Shown: positions 31,804 through 40,593, counted from the stretch's first letter. The stretch: DNA of 64,000 nucleotides from Paenibacillus sp. JDR-2 (GCF_000023585.1 NC_012914.1:5897501-5961500); one strand, 5' to 3'. Notes: generated from the sequence alone by a model not told the origin. A program made the numbers and translations.

Positions 31804-32423
31804 TGCGCTCCTCCTTCGTATACTTTTAATTCCGACCATGTTTTTGCATGGGCATCTCCCCATGACAATGCAGCCAGGTTGTCCCAAACGGTATAAATGT
31901 ACTTGAAGCTATAAGCCAAGTGAGCTGGCTTGATATCCTCAAGCATCTGGATAAAGCCCGGCATGTTTGGGGGTATCCCCTTGGATCCGACAAACACAAT
32001 CTCAAACAGATATTGCTCCGGATACACATTCACCGCGACCTCACCGCCCGAAAAAGCCGCTGCCGTGTCGATAATCATCTGTTTCGTTGTTGTTCCGGAA
32101 CCGTATAGCTTGGCTTTCAATTGCTCCCTTCGCCGTTCGTAAGACTGCGCGCGATTCGCCGCAATGCCCAGCTCGCTCTCCCAGCGCGTCAATCCCCAGG
32201 TTGCCGTATCAATAAAGCTCTGGTCCAGCAGATCATTACTTTCCTCAGCAAGCTCCGAAATCTCATAACCCGCTGCTTCTTGAAGCTCTTTCATTTCGGT
32301 TATCTCTCGGTAATAGGAAGGTAGATAGGCTAATAAATCAATACCGCTAGGATTGCTATTGCCGTCCTCCCCCTCCTCCGCTCCGTATGCCAGTGCCCCA
32401 TAGACTTCATTTCCGTATGCCAA
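31800..32423 (-). CDS. xkdU: baseplate/tail-end protein, XkdU-like (YmfQ/DUF2313)
   Basis: Tail-end protein of 207 residues, similar in pattern to PBSX XkdU and Mu gp48: LLAYLPSYYREITEMKELQEAAGYEISEL at the start, then DLLDQSFIDTATWGLTRWESELGI, RREQLKAKLYGSGTTTKQMI and a C-terminal IKPAHLAYSFKYIY. It links the baseplate wedge to fibres. It is placed as in PBSX, downstream of XkdT, except that three fibre-type genes lie between. Its stop overlaps the fibre gene start by 4 bp. Confidence 0.85.
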   Translation of the reverse strand: MAYGNEVYGALAYGAEEGEDGNSNPSGIDLLAYLPSYYREITEMKELQEAAGYEISELAEESNDLLDQSFIDTATWGLTRWESELGIAANRAQSYERRREQLKAKLYGSGTTTKQMIIDTAAAFSGGEVAVNVYPEQYLFEIVFVGSKGIPPNMPGFIQMLEDIKPAHLAYSFKYIYTVWDNLAALSWGDAHAKTWSELKVYEGGAQ

Positions 32424-32427
32424 ACGT

Positions 32428-32844
32428 TCACACCCCCTTAAGTTGATTCCAAGTTACTCTAGGGCTTAGTTTTCCACTGGCCAAATCGTAAGCCGATTTC
32501 ACCGCGCTTGCGGTAGCTGCCTGTACCATGCTGGTGCTCGTTACCGTGCTGTTAAGCTGCACGATGCCGGCGGCATTAACGGAAGCTGCCGGTTTATTGC
32601 TAATGCCGGACCAAGGCACGTTATCTGCAGCAACGGCAGTGTCTACTTTGCCGTCATTATCCGTATCGTAGATGGACTTCAGCATATCGCCGGCGGTCTG
32701 GGCAGCAACAAGCACGACATTTCCTCCGCTTGTTCCGATGTAGAGCTTCTGGCTATCCGTGCAATAACCAAGCTCTCCTTCAGCTAGCAAACCGATATTG
32801 ATCTCCAGTCCCCGGCGGATCTGAATTAATGCTTTCCTAGCCAT
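32428..32844 (-). CDS. short tail-fibre-like protein with tropism-determinant-type N-terminus
   Basis: Protein of 138 residues. The N-terminus (LIQIRRGLEINIGLLAEGELGYCTDSQKLYIG) resembles the N-terminal attachment domain of phage major tropism determinants and is paralogous to that of the next gene upstream. The rest (DTDNDGKVDTAVAADNVPWSGISNKPAASVNAAGIVQLNSTVTS) is fibre-like, with VQLNSTV as in side-tail-fibre repeats and an Asp-rich DTDNDGKVD calcium-type loop. Its ATG overlaps the upstream stop by one base. Short, so possibly a chaperone-like or truncated fibre. Confidence 0.75.
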   Translation of the reverse strand: MARKALIQIRRGLEINIGLLAEGELGYCTDSQKLYIGTSGGNVVLVAAQTAGDMLKSIYDTDNDGKVDTAVAADNVPWSGISNKPAASVNAAGIVQLNSTVTSTSMVQAATASAVKSAYDLASGKLSPRVTWNQLKGV

Positions 32845-33866
32845 CAGAACGTTCCGCCGTCTACGGTTCCTAAGGTGAGCCTATTGCCGTTGGCAGCATC
32901 GTAGATAATGGCAGAGGCATCGATATTAACGGCCACACCGCTTGCGCTAACCGTAATGCCATTGCCTGCCGTGACGGAAATCGCATCTGCCGCAACCGCA
33001 ATGCCGTTACCCGCTCCAATATTTAAAGTCACGCTGTCTGCTTGTCCTCCGCCCGTTAGGCCATTGCCGGCCCCAATCGTTTGGAGCGCGCCGCCAGTCC
33101 GAACCCACGCCGATCCGTTCCATGAGTAAATCTTTTGCTCATCGTCGACATAGCAGGTCCAGCCAACCGCAGGCGGATAATACGTCCAGGTTGACGATTG
33201 CCATTCCGCAATCTGATTGGTCTTGCCCGACCAGACGCCCGTTGCGCTGCCAGGAATGACATAACGGTCGCCATCAGCCGGGGTTGACGGGGGAGCCGTC
33301 GTTGTCCGGTTTTTAACGGAAGCTTGCGGCTCGATATTTCGTTTTGCCAGTTCAATTTCATTTCTGATCTTTTGCGCCGACCACAAATCCGTTACCGCTA
33401 AACCGGAATCGTTGATCTGCCTATGCAGACTGGCGTCATTGACATGCCCTCTTAACTCAGCCGCCGTCAAAGTGTTCGATCCATCCGAAACCTTATTAAC
33501 GTGACCGCTTGAAAGATCGGTTTTTAACACTTTGCCGTAGCTTGATCCATCAACGATATCGTCCAAGGAGCCCGATAACTCGGTTAATTTCCGCGCGTTG
33601 ACCGCTTGCCAGGCCGTGCCGCTGTCAAAGTACAGGTAACCGGCATTTGTTCCGCTTGCCACATAATAGAGACGTCCCACAACGGATGCCGTTGGCCTTG
33701 CAGCCTCCGTCCCGGACATCGCCCGTCCGATAAGCGTATTGGCGCTGCCGTCTCCGATAAAAATTTCCTTCGTGTCCGTGCAAAATCCCATTTCGCCGGA
33801 TACGAGAGGCCCATGAGCATCCAGTTGGGCTTTTGTGCCTCTTTTTAGCTGTATCGTTTGAGCCAT
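32844..33866 (-). CDS. tail fibre protein with tropism-determinant-type N-terminus and DUF2793-like segment
   Basis: Protein of 340 residues. Residues about 3-45 (TIQLKRGTKAQLDAHGPLVSGEMGFCTDTKEIFIGDG) match the attachment domain seen in the downstream paralogue. A middle LRGHVNDASLHRQIND motif recurs in fibres. About 190-255 is DUF2793-like (PADGDRYVIPGSATGVWSGKTNQIAEW ... WTYYPPAVGWTCYVDDEQKIYSWNG). The C-terminus is Gly/Ala/Asn-rich imperfect repeats (IGAGNGLTGGG, IGAGNGIAVAADAISVTAGNGITV). It ends in VDGGTF, as does its upstream neighbour nearly (VDGGSFIRE). Confidence 0.8.
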   Translation of the reverse strand: MAQTIQLKRGTKAQLDAHGPLVSGEMGFCTDTKEIFIGDGSANTLIGRAMSGTEAARPTASVVGRLYYVASGTNAGYLYFDSGTAWQAVNARKLTELSGSLDDIVDGSSYGKVLKTDLSSGHVNKVSDGSNTLTAAELRGHVNDASLHRQINDSGLAVTDLWSAQKIRNEIELAKRNIEPQASVKNRTTTAPPSTPADGDRYVIPGSATGVWSGKTNQIAEWQSSTWTYYPPAVGWTCYVDDEQKIYSWNGSAWVRTGGALQTIGAGNGLTGGGQADSVTLNIGAGNGIAVAADAISVTAGNGITVSASGVAVNIDASAIIYDAANGNRLTLGTVDGGTF

Positions 33867-33870
33867 TCCA

Positions 33871-34266
33871 TCACTCCCTTATAAAAGATCCCCCGTCAAC
33901 AATACCGTTGGTTTTGTAATCCTCGATTTCTTTCTGCGTAGCGGTAAGGCTTTCTTGCAGCCCGTTAATATCATCCGCCTCAACGACATCGCCAGGGGTC
34001 TCGTAAGTCACGTAAACCTCATCCGCATTCGAAAAGATTTTCACCTGACGCCTCCAGGGCGTATCTGCTGGAATGGATATGACAACATTCTTGACCAACG
34101 AGCCCGTATATTTGGACCCCGTATAGACACGAATCGTACTCTCCAGGATGTTATCGTGCGCCAGAAATCCGACATACGAACCGCCCGTCATCTTCACGAC
34201 TTCTTCAACTACATAATGGCTTCCATCCAGCTTGGCATTTAACTTGGGCACAAAATGATAGGACAT
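33871..34266 (-). CDS. tail-associated protein of unknown function (131 aa)
   Basis: Lies between baseplate J and the fibre genes. The 131 residues are beta-rich (IRVYTGSKYTGSLVKNVVISIPADTPWRRQVKIFSNADEVYVTYETPGDVVEADDIN) and end in a short helix plus KTNGIVDGGSFIRE. It is probably a fibre-attachment or collar subunit judged by position only. I know no family for it. Confidence 0.7.
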   Translation of the reverse strand: MSYHFVPKLNAKLDGSHYVVEEVVKMTGGSYVGFLAHDNILESTIRVYTGSKYTGSLVKNVVISIPADTPWRRQVKIFSNADEVYVTYETPGDVVEADDINGLQESLTATQKEIEDYKTNGIVDGGSFIRE

Positions 34267-34268
34267 GC

Positions 34269-35330
34269 TTACACCTCCAAATCCACCGTTCCAAGTATGG
34301 CTACTTGATCCGGGGAAATCGGGATATTGGATATGCCCCCGTTAATCCGCAGGAAGGAGTAATCGTTAACCCCATCTATATCCAAAAGCAATGCCCCGAT
34401 TCGAACGTATTTCGGCGAAGAATCCTCGGCAAACGCGAGCCCCTTCAGATAGGCCGCAACCGCCGATTCAACGTTCTTCTGGACATCCGCCAAGGAAGCC
34501 GAACCGTTCAGAAGCAGCTTAGCCGTAAGATTTACGGCTACTCCTTCGGCAGGAGCTACGGTTACAATAGCCCCGATTGGTGCCACCTCTTGTCCCATGC
34601 CCGGCAGCGGACTAATGAAGTGCTGCACTTCCCCGGTCAAAGCCGCGGATGCGGGTCGCATCTCGCTGTCCAGAATCGTCACTTTTACCGTACCCGGCCC
34701 GTTCCATAGAGGCTTCACGTAAGCCGCTCCGACACCGGAAACTGTTAATGCCCAGCTTTTATAGTCGGATACATTCCCGCTGGTTCCCGGTTTTTGCACC
34801 TTTGCTAGAAATCGCTGCCTTAAAGAATGATCATCCTCTTCGTTTTCTCCGGGGATTAAAACCTCTGACAACACCGCCTTCGCCAGACCGTTGATGTAAT
34901 CAATGGGAAGCATCTGTCCGTAATTGGCATTTCCCGCGCTTCCCGCTGTCTCGGATTGCAACTTATAGTTGCCGGTTGAGATCTTCTCAGTCACTTTGAA
35001 GGACAAGCCATCCAATGAATAACGGCTGCCAATCGGAACATCCATCAGTACGTTTGCACCGTTGTAAAATAAACCAAGCCGCTGGGCCTTAGAGGCCAGC
35101 TGGCGTTCGATCCCGAAATCCGCCGTTCTTCGCGCCAAATACTCCCCTGATGAGGTATCTCCGAATACCAGGTTCAAGTTGATATCCAGATCGGCATAAA
35201 TTTGAGTCAGTTCAGCTGCCGCAGGGGCGAGAGCATCGTAAATAATACTCCCCTCGCGCTTGTCAATGGCGCCGGGTACCCGGTCGAGCATACGCTGCAA
35301 GATCGTTTCGAAGGTTTGCGTTTCGTACAA
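34269..35330 (-). CDS. xkdT: baseplate J-like wedge protein (XkdT)
   Basis: Contractile-tail baseplate wedge subunit of 353 residues of the Mu gp47/P2 gpJ family. Conserved blocks are ETILQRMLDRVPGAIDKREGSIIYDALAPAAAELTQIY near the start, GEYLARRTADFGIERQLAS, and the central EDDHSLRQRFLAKVQKPGTSGNVSDYKSWAL-SGVGAAYVKP. Its presence marks this as a contractile (R-type) tail. Order with XkdS upstream is as in PBSX, the two abutting without gap. Confidence 0.93.
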   Translation of the reverse strand: MYETQTFETILQRMLDRVPGAIDKREGSIIYDALAPAAAELTQIYADLDINLNLVFGDTSSGEYLARRTADFGIERQLASKAQRLGLFYNGANVLMDVPIGSRYSLDGLSFKVTEKISTGNYKLQSETAGSAGNANYGQMLPIDYINGLAKAVLSEVLIPGENEEDDHSLRQRFLAKVQKPGTSGNVSDYKSWALTVSGVGAAYVKPLWNGPGTVKVTILDSEMRPASAALTGEVQHFISPLPGMGQEVAPIGAIVTVAPAEGVAVNLTAKLLLNGSASLADVQKNVESAVAAYLKGLAFAEDSSPKYVRIGALLLDIDGVNDYSFLRINGGISNIPISPDQVAILGTVDLEV

Positions 35331-35708
35331 TTAGAACCCTCCTTTCTCAATGGATACGGAGCCGTTAATCGTCAGAGCCGTAAAACGAAGGGCAGCCTCG
35401 TCCCCGCTTCCCGATATTTCGAAATCTTGAATGGCGCTAATGCGTTCATCCTGCAGCAGAGCGTCACGAATGCAGCGCTCGTAATCGGTGCGGAATATTT
35501 CGCTTTTCTCGCTTCCGTAACTTCCGGAATAAATGAAATGGCCGAATCGCTCCGTATTCAATATTTTGTAAATCGCCTGCTTTACGGCATCCTGCCCATC
35601 AACAAGGCCTGTTATCTTCCCTCGCTCAATATCCAATCGGTAGGTTCGACTCGGCTGTTCTACTTCTTCTGACGCGTTATTCAGAACCGCTCCTTCAGGC
35701 AAGATCAA
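35331..35708 (-). CDS. xkdS: baseplate protein XkdS-like (DUF2634, gp25-like)
   Basis: Baseplate wedge component of 125 residues. TYRLDIERGKITGLVDGQDAVKQAIYKILNTERF and FIYSGSYGSE match the DUF2634/XkdS pattern, related in role to T4 gp25. Its ATG overlaps the stop of the XkdR-like gene by 4 bp. Confidence 0.9.
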   Translation of the reverse strand: MILPEGAVLNNASEEVEQPSRTYRLDIERGKITGLVDGQDAVKQAIYKILNTERFGHFIYSGSYGSEKSEIFRTDYERCIRDALLQDERISAIQDFEISGSGDEAALRFTALTINGSVSIEKGGF

Positions 35709-35959
35709 TCCGGCAACCTCCCTATTACTATATATTTTTCACCGCCGGCCGCACGCAGTAGAATCAGCTTCGCGCCAGGTTCCAGACTGGTTCCGATATG
35801 CTCCGGTACAATTAAAAAATCCGCCGAAAAGGTGAGCCGTTGATCAACGTTCACTTCCAGCGGATCTATATTCGTAACCGTCCCGTACATGACGGCTACC
35901 GGTTGTATCGAGCTTAAATACTCCTTTACGATTTTTTTTACTTGGTCGTTTATGCTCAT
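35705..35959 (-). CDS. xkdR: XkdR-like tail protein (DUF2577)
   Basis: Small baseplate-associated protein of 84 residues: MSINDQVKKIVKEYLSS, then beta-rich VMYGTVTNIDPLEVNVDQRLTFSADFLIVPEHI typical of an OB-fold hub component (DUF2577). The start at 35959 overlaps the XkdQ stop as ATGA; a longer start would run inside XkdQ and is rejected. Confidence 0.85.
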   Translation of the reverse strand: MSINDQVKKIVKEYLSSIQPVAVMYGTVTNIDPLEVNVDQRLTFSADFLIVPEHIGTSLEPGAKLILLRAAGGEKYIVIGRLPD

Positions 35960-36936
35960 GCGCCATACACCTTTAGATCCAGGCTCATCGTATGCTCGTC
36001 CCCTTTCATTTGATGGGTGCATTCTTCAACGAGGAAATATTGATTAATCCCCTGTTCCTTAATCGTGATTTGCAGCTTCACGCCCGCACGCATGCCGATA
36101 TAGCCAAGGGCATCCAGCTTGAACGATTTCTGCTCGCGGCCTTTCAGCTCCATCACGCGTTCCATCATCGCATTGATCTGGGCTTTATTAAGCCCGTCAT
36201 CGACCTTCTGGTAGTATTGCAGCCGCCCCCACTTGCCGATCTTGGTGCGATCCTCGAGAATATAGGCCTCGCGTTTACCCGTTTCTTGATTATCCTTCAC
36301 CAACTTCACCCGGTTGAACGTATCGGAATCAATGTCGCGTTTCAGCGAATAGCCGTATACGAGACTTCCATCGCCGAGAATCAGATCGATAGTCATATTA
36401 TCGATATCTTTAAGCGTTAAAAATCCCGCATCATCGTACAAAACGTAAATGCGCCCTTTAGCGATCAACGTCTCGTCAAGCGCCTTGTAAATCATATCCA
36501 GCCTTTTTTGCCCATCCTGCGAAAATGTCTTGATGGGATGAATCGTATCCGCGATATCCCCGATCGCAAGTCCAACATCAAGCGCGTTATCCTTCAGGAC
36601 TTGGGTAGCGGTAACATTGGTCTTCACGTACGTGTCGGTTTCGAGCAAATACCGGAGCTGATCGTACGCCGTTACTTTTAATTCCCGGTCCTCGGAGTCC
36701 TCCAGTACAAACACATACCCGCAAAAAAGGACCGTATCGTTCATGCGCAGCCTGACGACGTCGCCGCAATTAATCTCATAATGCGTCTCCTGGTAGGACG
36801 GGTTGCGAATAATCGTAAATTGCAGCGTGCCGGCTTTGCCGGTTCGTTTTGTACTCCAGCTTAATTCCGGTACAAGCTTGGAAAGGTTCCAGAGCGTTCC
36901 ATTGCGGTTATCGACGATAAGCTCAAACATGGGCAT
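35956..36936 (-). CDS. xkdQ: XkdQ-like baseplate hub protein (gpD/gp27-like)
   Basis: Hub subunit of 326 residues in the phage late-control D family. It begins MFELIVDNRNGTLWNLSKLVPELSWSTKRTGKAGTLQF, with later YDQLRYLLETDTYVKTNVTATQVLKDNALDVGL and GYSLKRDIDSDTFNRVKLVKDN blocks as in PBSX XkdQ. It shares one base with the XkdP stop, again coupling translation. Confidence 0.92.
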   Translation of the reverse strand: MPMFELIVDNRNGTLWNLSKLVPELSWSTKRTGKAGTLQFTIIRNPSYQETHYEINCGDVVRLRMNDTVLFCGYVFVLEDSEDRELKVTAYDQLRYLLETDTYVKTNVTATQVLKDNALDVGLAIGDIADTIHPIKTFSQDGQKRLDMIYKALDETLIAKGRIYVLYDDAGFLTLKDIDNMTIDLILGDGSLVYGYSLKRDIDSDTFNRVKLVKDNQETGKREAYILEDRTKIGKWGRLQYYQKVDDGLNKAQINAMMERVMELKGREQKSFKLDALGYIGMRAGVKLQITIKEQGINQYFLVEECTHQMKGDEHTMSLDLKVYGA

Positions 36937-37724
36937 CAGCGCCTCTCCGGCAATTTAAGTACTTTACCTACCGGCAGACGCTTGAGCTCCGCGTCCGTAA
37001 TTCCGTTGAGCTTTTGAATGTCCCTCCACCGCGCGCTGTCGCCTAGTTGCATGCCGGCTACCTTTATAAGGGTATCGCCCGGTTTTAAGGTATACGTTTT
37101 TGGGGGCACCCGATCATCCGATCGTGTAGAAGACCCCTTGAGGAGTTTCGTTTTACCGTCGGCCGTTGTTACGGCTTTGACTTTTTGCGGGTAATGGAAG
37201 ACATACTCCTTCAACTTAAGCGAATAGAAAATATCGCCCGGGGAACCCGCCTCTTCCCAACGCTCGAAGGATTCGATCGACATCGGCAGACTGATTTTCG
37301 CCGAATCATCCTGGGAATTGCTGCCCACGTAAATAAACCGGACAGGGTAACCGCTGTGCATCCATCTGTTCATATCATTCACATAGGCGTTTGGATCCGG
37401 TACTTTCGTGTTCCAAGCGACGCCGCGCATCACTTTAAGAATCGTATTCAAGGATTCGGTTCGATCCAGAACGGGATCATACTTTTTCCAATGAGAAATA
37501 TTTTGATTAAACGGATAGTTATGCCCGGGAAAAAAGCTCTTGAAGCTTATTTCCGCAAGCCCCGGCTTCTCAATCGTGCTGATTGGACCGGTGCCGACAA
37601 TATTGTAATCCTTGCCTGATCCATCCCGTTTAATGTTGATCTCGTCAGGCAGAACCGGAAACTCCCATCCCTCCTGGCCGTTGTTCCAGCCGATCATCAT
37701 TGTGAACGGACTTGTCTCCGCCAT
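36936..37724 (-). CDS. xkdP: XkdP-like LysM baseplate protein
   Basis: Protein of 262 residues, probably the gp53-like baseplate component that touches peptidoglycan. The N-terminal tail domain contains FPVLPDEINIKRDGSGKDYNIVGTGPISTIEKPGLAEISFKSFFPG, and a C-terminal LysM module (KTYTLKPGDTLIKVAGMQLGDSARWRDIQKLNGI) lies at about 213-262. ATG 37724 is preceded by AAAGGTGGTG. Confidence 0.92.
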   Translation of the reverse strand: MAETSPFTMMIGWNNGQEGWEFPVLPDEINIKRDGSGKDYNIVGTGPISTIEKPGLAEISFKSFFPGHNYPFNQNISHWKKYDPVLDRTESLNTILKVMRGVAWNTKVPDPNAYVNDMNRWMHSGYPVRFIYVGSNSQDDSAKISLPMSIESFERWEEAGSPGDIFYSLKLKEYVFHYPQKVKAVTTADGKTKLLKGSSTRSDDRVPPKTYTLKPGDTLIKVAGMQLGDSARWRDIQKLNGITDAELKRLPVGKVLKLPERR

Positions 37725-37750
37725 TTTTACACCACCTTTTTTAACGTACA

Positions 37751-37776
37751 AAGGCGCTCTTTATAGAGAGCGCCTT
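37751..37776 (-). terminator. hairpin between tape measure and xkdP genes
   Basis: AAGGCGCTCT and AGAGCGCCTT form a 10-bp stem with a 6-base loop. There is no T-run, so it is more likely an RNA-processing or stability hairpin than a terminator. Confidence 0.4.
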
Positions 37777-37787
37777 CGCGTAACCTA

Positions 37788-39947
37788 TTAACCGTAAGCA
37801 CCCTGCGCGGAAGACTGAATCTCCTGCTCCATCGTGCTGCCGATCCTTCGGATAACCTCGTCCACGTCAACGTCCTTCGATATCGGCCCGGTCGTCACCT
37901 GTACCGTCGGCGTCAGCGTCACAAAGTTCTGAATCGCATTCATCTCGGCAATGTTCCGCATCATTTCAATATCCTCGCTGGAGATGTCGACCGTATTATT
38001 GATTTTGCCGACTTCACCTACTTCTCCGACCTTGGGAATAGTTCCAGCACCGGAACCGGTACCTGTTCCTGGTACGGACCCCAATACGGTTCCTGGTGGG
38101 TTAGAGTAAGTACCGCTTACTAAATTGCGATAATCTCCTGTACCCAGAGGATTGGCATTCTTTTCCTTTTCTTTCTTTAAACGATCTTCTTCACGAGCTT
38201 TTATGATGTCATCCGTCCGATTTTGTCGCTTAACAGCTTGATCCGCAGCATTTGCGAAAGCATTCTTTTTCTGATCCGCAGCAAATGATTGAATGTCTTT
38301 GGTGAGATTCTCCATACTGAAGTGACCTTGAATTTCAAAGGACGAGCCCGTGACTTTATTTACAATTTGCAAAACATGATTAATACCATCAATGATTCCA
38401 TTTATTACGCTATCATAAATAAAGCCAATTTTTTCTGCGAGCCAGACGTAGGGTGCTAGCATAGCTTCAACCATACCCCAGAAGAATCCTGGAATTTGGT
38501 CAAAGAAATTGAGTATGGCATTCCAGACACCCATTAATGCTGCTGCGAACTGGTCATTCGTCTGCCAAAGATGAATCAGCCATACGATAAGCCCGACAAC
38601 AACTGAAATAATAGCGATAAAAATATTGGTCTTCATCGTAGCATTTAAGGTTGACCACGCTTCCCGAAGACCAAAAACGGCTACCATCTGGATGAACAGT
38701 GCAGCAGTGGAGAGTCCCGAAGCTACCGCCTGGAATACCTGCGCGATGGCTTGCCATTTGGTTATTAACCATAGGCCCGTCATTGCTGTAACCAGCCCCC
38801 AAATAATGGGTTCAATAATCGGCATATTGTCGCTCATAAATCCAACGACGGCGGATACTGCCGTAAACAACTGACCGGCAAGCTGAGCTACAACAGAAAT
38901 GGCTGCACCAAAGCCTTGAAGGAATTGTCCCCCGGCAGGACTGTTAATTAACTGGCTGATTTGCTGGATGACCGGACCAAAGGACTGCAATGCCGTACTA
39001 CGCATTTGCGCCATATAATCAGCGAAGGACATCGGCAACTCACCGAACTTGCTGCTAATATCGCCCGAAGCCGCAAACAAGGAGTTTTTAAGAATATTTG
39101 CGGTCAGGCCTCCATTCTCCGCCATTTCTTCCAGCTGTCTTTCTGATTTACCCGTGAATTGAGAAATAGCCGCTGCAATCATCGGGGCTTTTTCCAAAAT
39201 AGATTTGAATCCGTCACCGCTTAGCTTTCCTTCAGACATTGCACCGGCAACTTGATCCATCCCCGACTTCTGATCCGCCATGCTGGTTCCGCCTAACCGG
39301 AACGATTTTTGCATAGTTTCCGCGAATGCTATCTCCTCATCATTGCTCTTAAAAGATCCTGTTGCTCCAAGCTTGCCCACCATGCCAAGCATGTCGGTAT
39401 AGCTCCCTCTTGAGCGGTCGGAAGCGGCAAAGATTTTCGACTGTAATTGTTCAGGCGACTGCAGCTTGTCATTAATCGCTTCGATTCGAGTCAGCGAATT
39501 CATATAATCGTCACTCAGCTTCATACCGTTCTGCAAGCTCTGAATAGATGCATACTTGCTGATTAAACCCTTAAGCCCTTTATCCAACAAACCTACGACG
39601 CCTTGTCCTTGCTCAACCGCGGCATTTACATTTTCTTGCTGGGCTGCGGTTTGACCCAGCGTATTGTTGGTTTGAGTAAGCGAATTGTTGATTTGCTGAT
39701 AGCTGCTGGCGGTTTGAGTAAGCGTATTATTGATTTGTTGGTAGTTGTTATTAATGGTTTGAGTTACCTGTACGACCTTCAAATTATTTTGAATCAGACT
39801 TTGCATCCCGCCAAATCCTGCCATCGTTCGATCTAGCCGATCAACGGCTTCTTCCATCTTTTGCACTTGTTTAATCAAGCCGGCAAGAGGTTTGGACATT
39901 GTATTTATCAGGTTGATTGCAATACCAAATGTAGCCAGAACTTTCAC
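37788..39947 (-). CDS. tail tape measure protein (XkdO-position)
   Basis: Length-determining protein of 719 residues, clearly shorter than PBSX XkdO (over 1300), implying a shorter tail. Gln/Asn/Thr-rich imperfect repeats (YQQINNTLTQTASSYQQINNSLTQTNNTLGQT) at about 65-100 suggest a coiled segment. A tape-measure core around 125-330 (GMVGKLGATGSFKSNDEEIAFAETMQKSFRLGG) and hydrophobic helices near 345-500 follow. A disordered Lys/Glu then Gly/Thr-rich region lies near 590-650. It is followed by XkdP as expected. Confidence 0.9.
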   Translation of the reverse strand: MKVLATFGIAINLINTMSKPLAGLIKQVQKMEEAVDRLDRTMAGFGGMQSLIQNNLKVVQVTQTINNNYQQINNTLTQTASSYQQINNSLTQTNNTLGQTAAQQENVNAAVEQGQGVVGLLDKGLKGLISKYASIQSLQNGMKLSDDYMNSLTRIEAINDKLQSPEQLQSKIFAASDRSRGSYTDMLGMVGKLGATGSFKSNDEEIAFAETMQKSFRLGGTSMADQKSGMDQVAGAMSEGKLSGDGFKSILEKAPMIAAAISQFTGKSERQLEEMAENGGLTANILKNSLFAASGDISSKFGELPMSFADYMAQMRSTALQSFGPVIQQISQLINSPAGGQFLQGFGAAISVVAQLAGQLFTAVSAVVGFMSDNMPIIEPIIWGLVTAMTGLWLITKWQAIAQVFQAVASGLSTAALFIQMVAVFGLREAWSTLNATMKTNIFIAIISVVVGLIVWLIHLWQTNDQFAAALMGVWNAILNFFDQIPGFFWGMVEAMLAPYVWLAEKIGFIYDSVINGIIDGINHVLQIVNKVTGSSFEIQGHFSMENLTKDIQSFAADQKKNAFANAADQAVKRQNRTDDIIKAREEDRLKKEKEKNANPLGTGDYRNLVSGTYSNPPGTVLGSVPGTGTGSGAGTIPKVGEVGEVGKINNTVDISSEDIEMMRNIAEMNAIQNFVTLTPTVQVTTGPISKDVDVDEVIRRIGSTMEQEIQSSAQGAYG

Positions 39948-39977
39948 CTCCTTTCCAAATCCAAAATAACGTATCGA

Positions 39978-40139
39978 TTACCTTTTCCTCGCGGCTTCCT
40001 TCTCTTTCTTAATTCGAATATCGATGGATGCCATGATGAAGGCCTTCTCCTCCCGGGGTAATTGAACAAATTGTCCCGGGAGTATATACAGCTGGTGGAG
40101 GGCGTAGTGGGCGTAATTGGCTTCGCCGTCCCCCTCCAT
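39978..40139 (-). CDS. downstream half of the tail assembly chaperone (-1 frameshift extension)
   Basis: Frame of 53 codons (ATG 40139 to TAA 39978), product MEGDGEANYAHYALHQLY... ending in a basic KKEKEAARKR. It is in the -1 frame relative to the XkdN-like gene and open back through that gene's slippery heptamer at 40145-40151, so ribosomes slipping there would make a 190-residue fusion. This is the lambda gpG/gpGT arrangement, conserved immediately before the tape measure gene. Independent initiation at 40139 is also possible but the frameshift is better supported. Confidence 0.8.
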   Translation of the reverse strand: MEGDGEANYAHYALHQLYILPGQFVQLPREEKAFIMASIDIRIKKEKEAARKR

Positions 40140-40141
40140 GA

Positions 40142-40549
40142 TTAGTTTTTTGCTTCGTCAATCAATTCGTTCATTCCGACGTCAAAGCCGCTAAGCTCCT
40201 GAATTTTGCTCACGATAGTAGACATTTCACCGGCCAGCAGCACTTTTTGCACGTATTCGTCCGCCGTGCGGCAGCCAAGCTTTTGAATGCTAGCAGCATC
40301 CTTGAAATCCGGCACAATCGTATGGTTAATAACCGCACGCAAATTGAATTTCTGCGCGTCGAACTCTACCTTGCGGCCTTTGCGGATCTCGGTCGCGCTT
40401 TTGCGGATTTCCTCGAACTCTTGGCTCGTCATCGCCTTAATCGTAAATTTAAGCGGCAGTCCATCGGCATCCTTGAAGCGCGGAGAAACGATAATTTCCT
40501 CCGTCAGATTGTCAACAGGGTGGTTATTAAGAAATTCTTGCAGATTCAT
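40142..40549 (-). CDS. xkdN: tail assembly chaperone, XkdN-like (frameshift donor)
   Basis: Protein of 135 residues (LKFTIKAMTSQEFEEIRKSATEIRKGRKVEFDAQKFNLRAVINHTIVPDF) of the XkdN/phage tail assembly chaperone group that coats the tape measure before tube polymerisation. Its last sense codons read GCA AAA AAC TAA, containing the -1 slippery heptamer A-AAA-AAC (40145-40151 on the plus strand as GTTTTTT) directly before the stop. Position between tube (XkdM) and tape measure is canonical. Confidence 0.9.
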   Translation of the reverse strand: MNLQEFLNNHPVDNLTEEIIVSPRFKDADGLPLKFTIKAMTSQEFEEIRKSATEIRKGRKVEFDAQKFNLRAVINHTIVPDFKDAASIQKLGCRTADEYVQKVLLAGEMSTIVSKIQELSGFDVGMNELIDEAKN

Positions 40550-40576
40550 TAAGATCTACCTCCGAATATGAAATAA

Positions 40577-40593
40577 GGCGCCTGTTAGGCGCC
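40577..40593 (-). terminator. hairpin at the end of the tube gene
   Basis: GGCGCC-loop TAACA-GGCGCC overlaps the XkdM stop and is followed on the minus strand by TTATTT. A weak or partial terminator here could raise sheath and tube levels over later genes. Confidence 0.4.

Noticed and set aside
31800..33866. Diversity-generating retroelement suggested by tropism-determinant-like N-termini
   Set aside because: No reverse transcriptase, template repeat or Avd gene is present in the window, and the C-terminal parts lack the C-type lectin variable region pattern.
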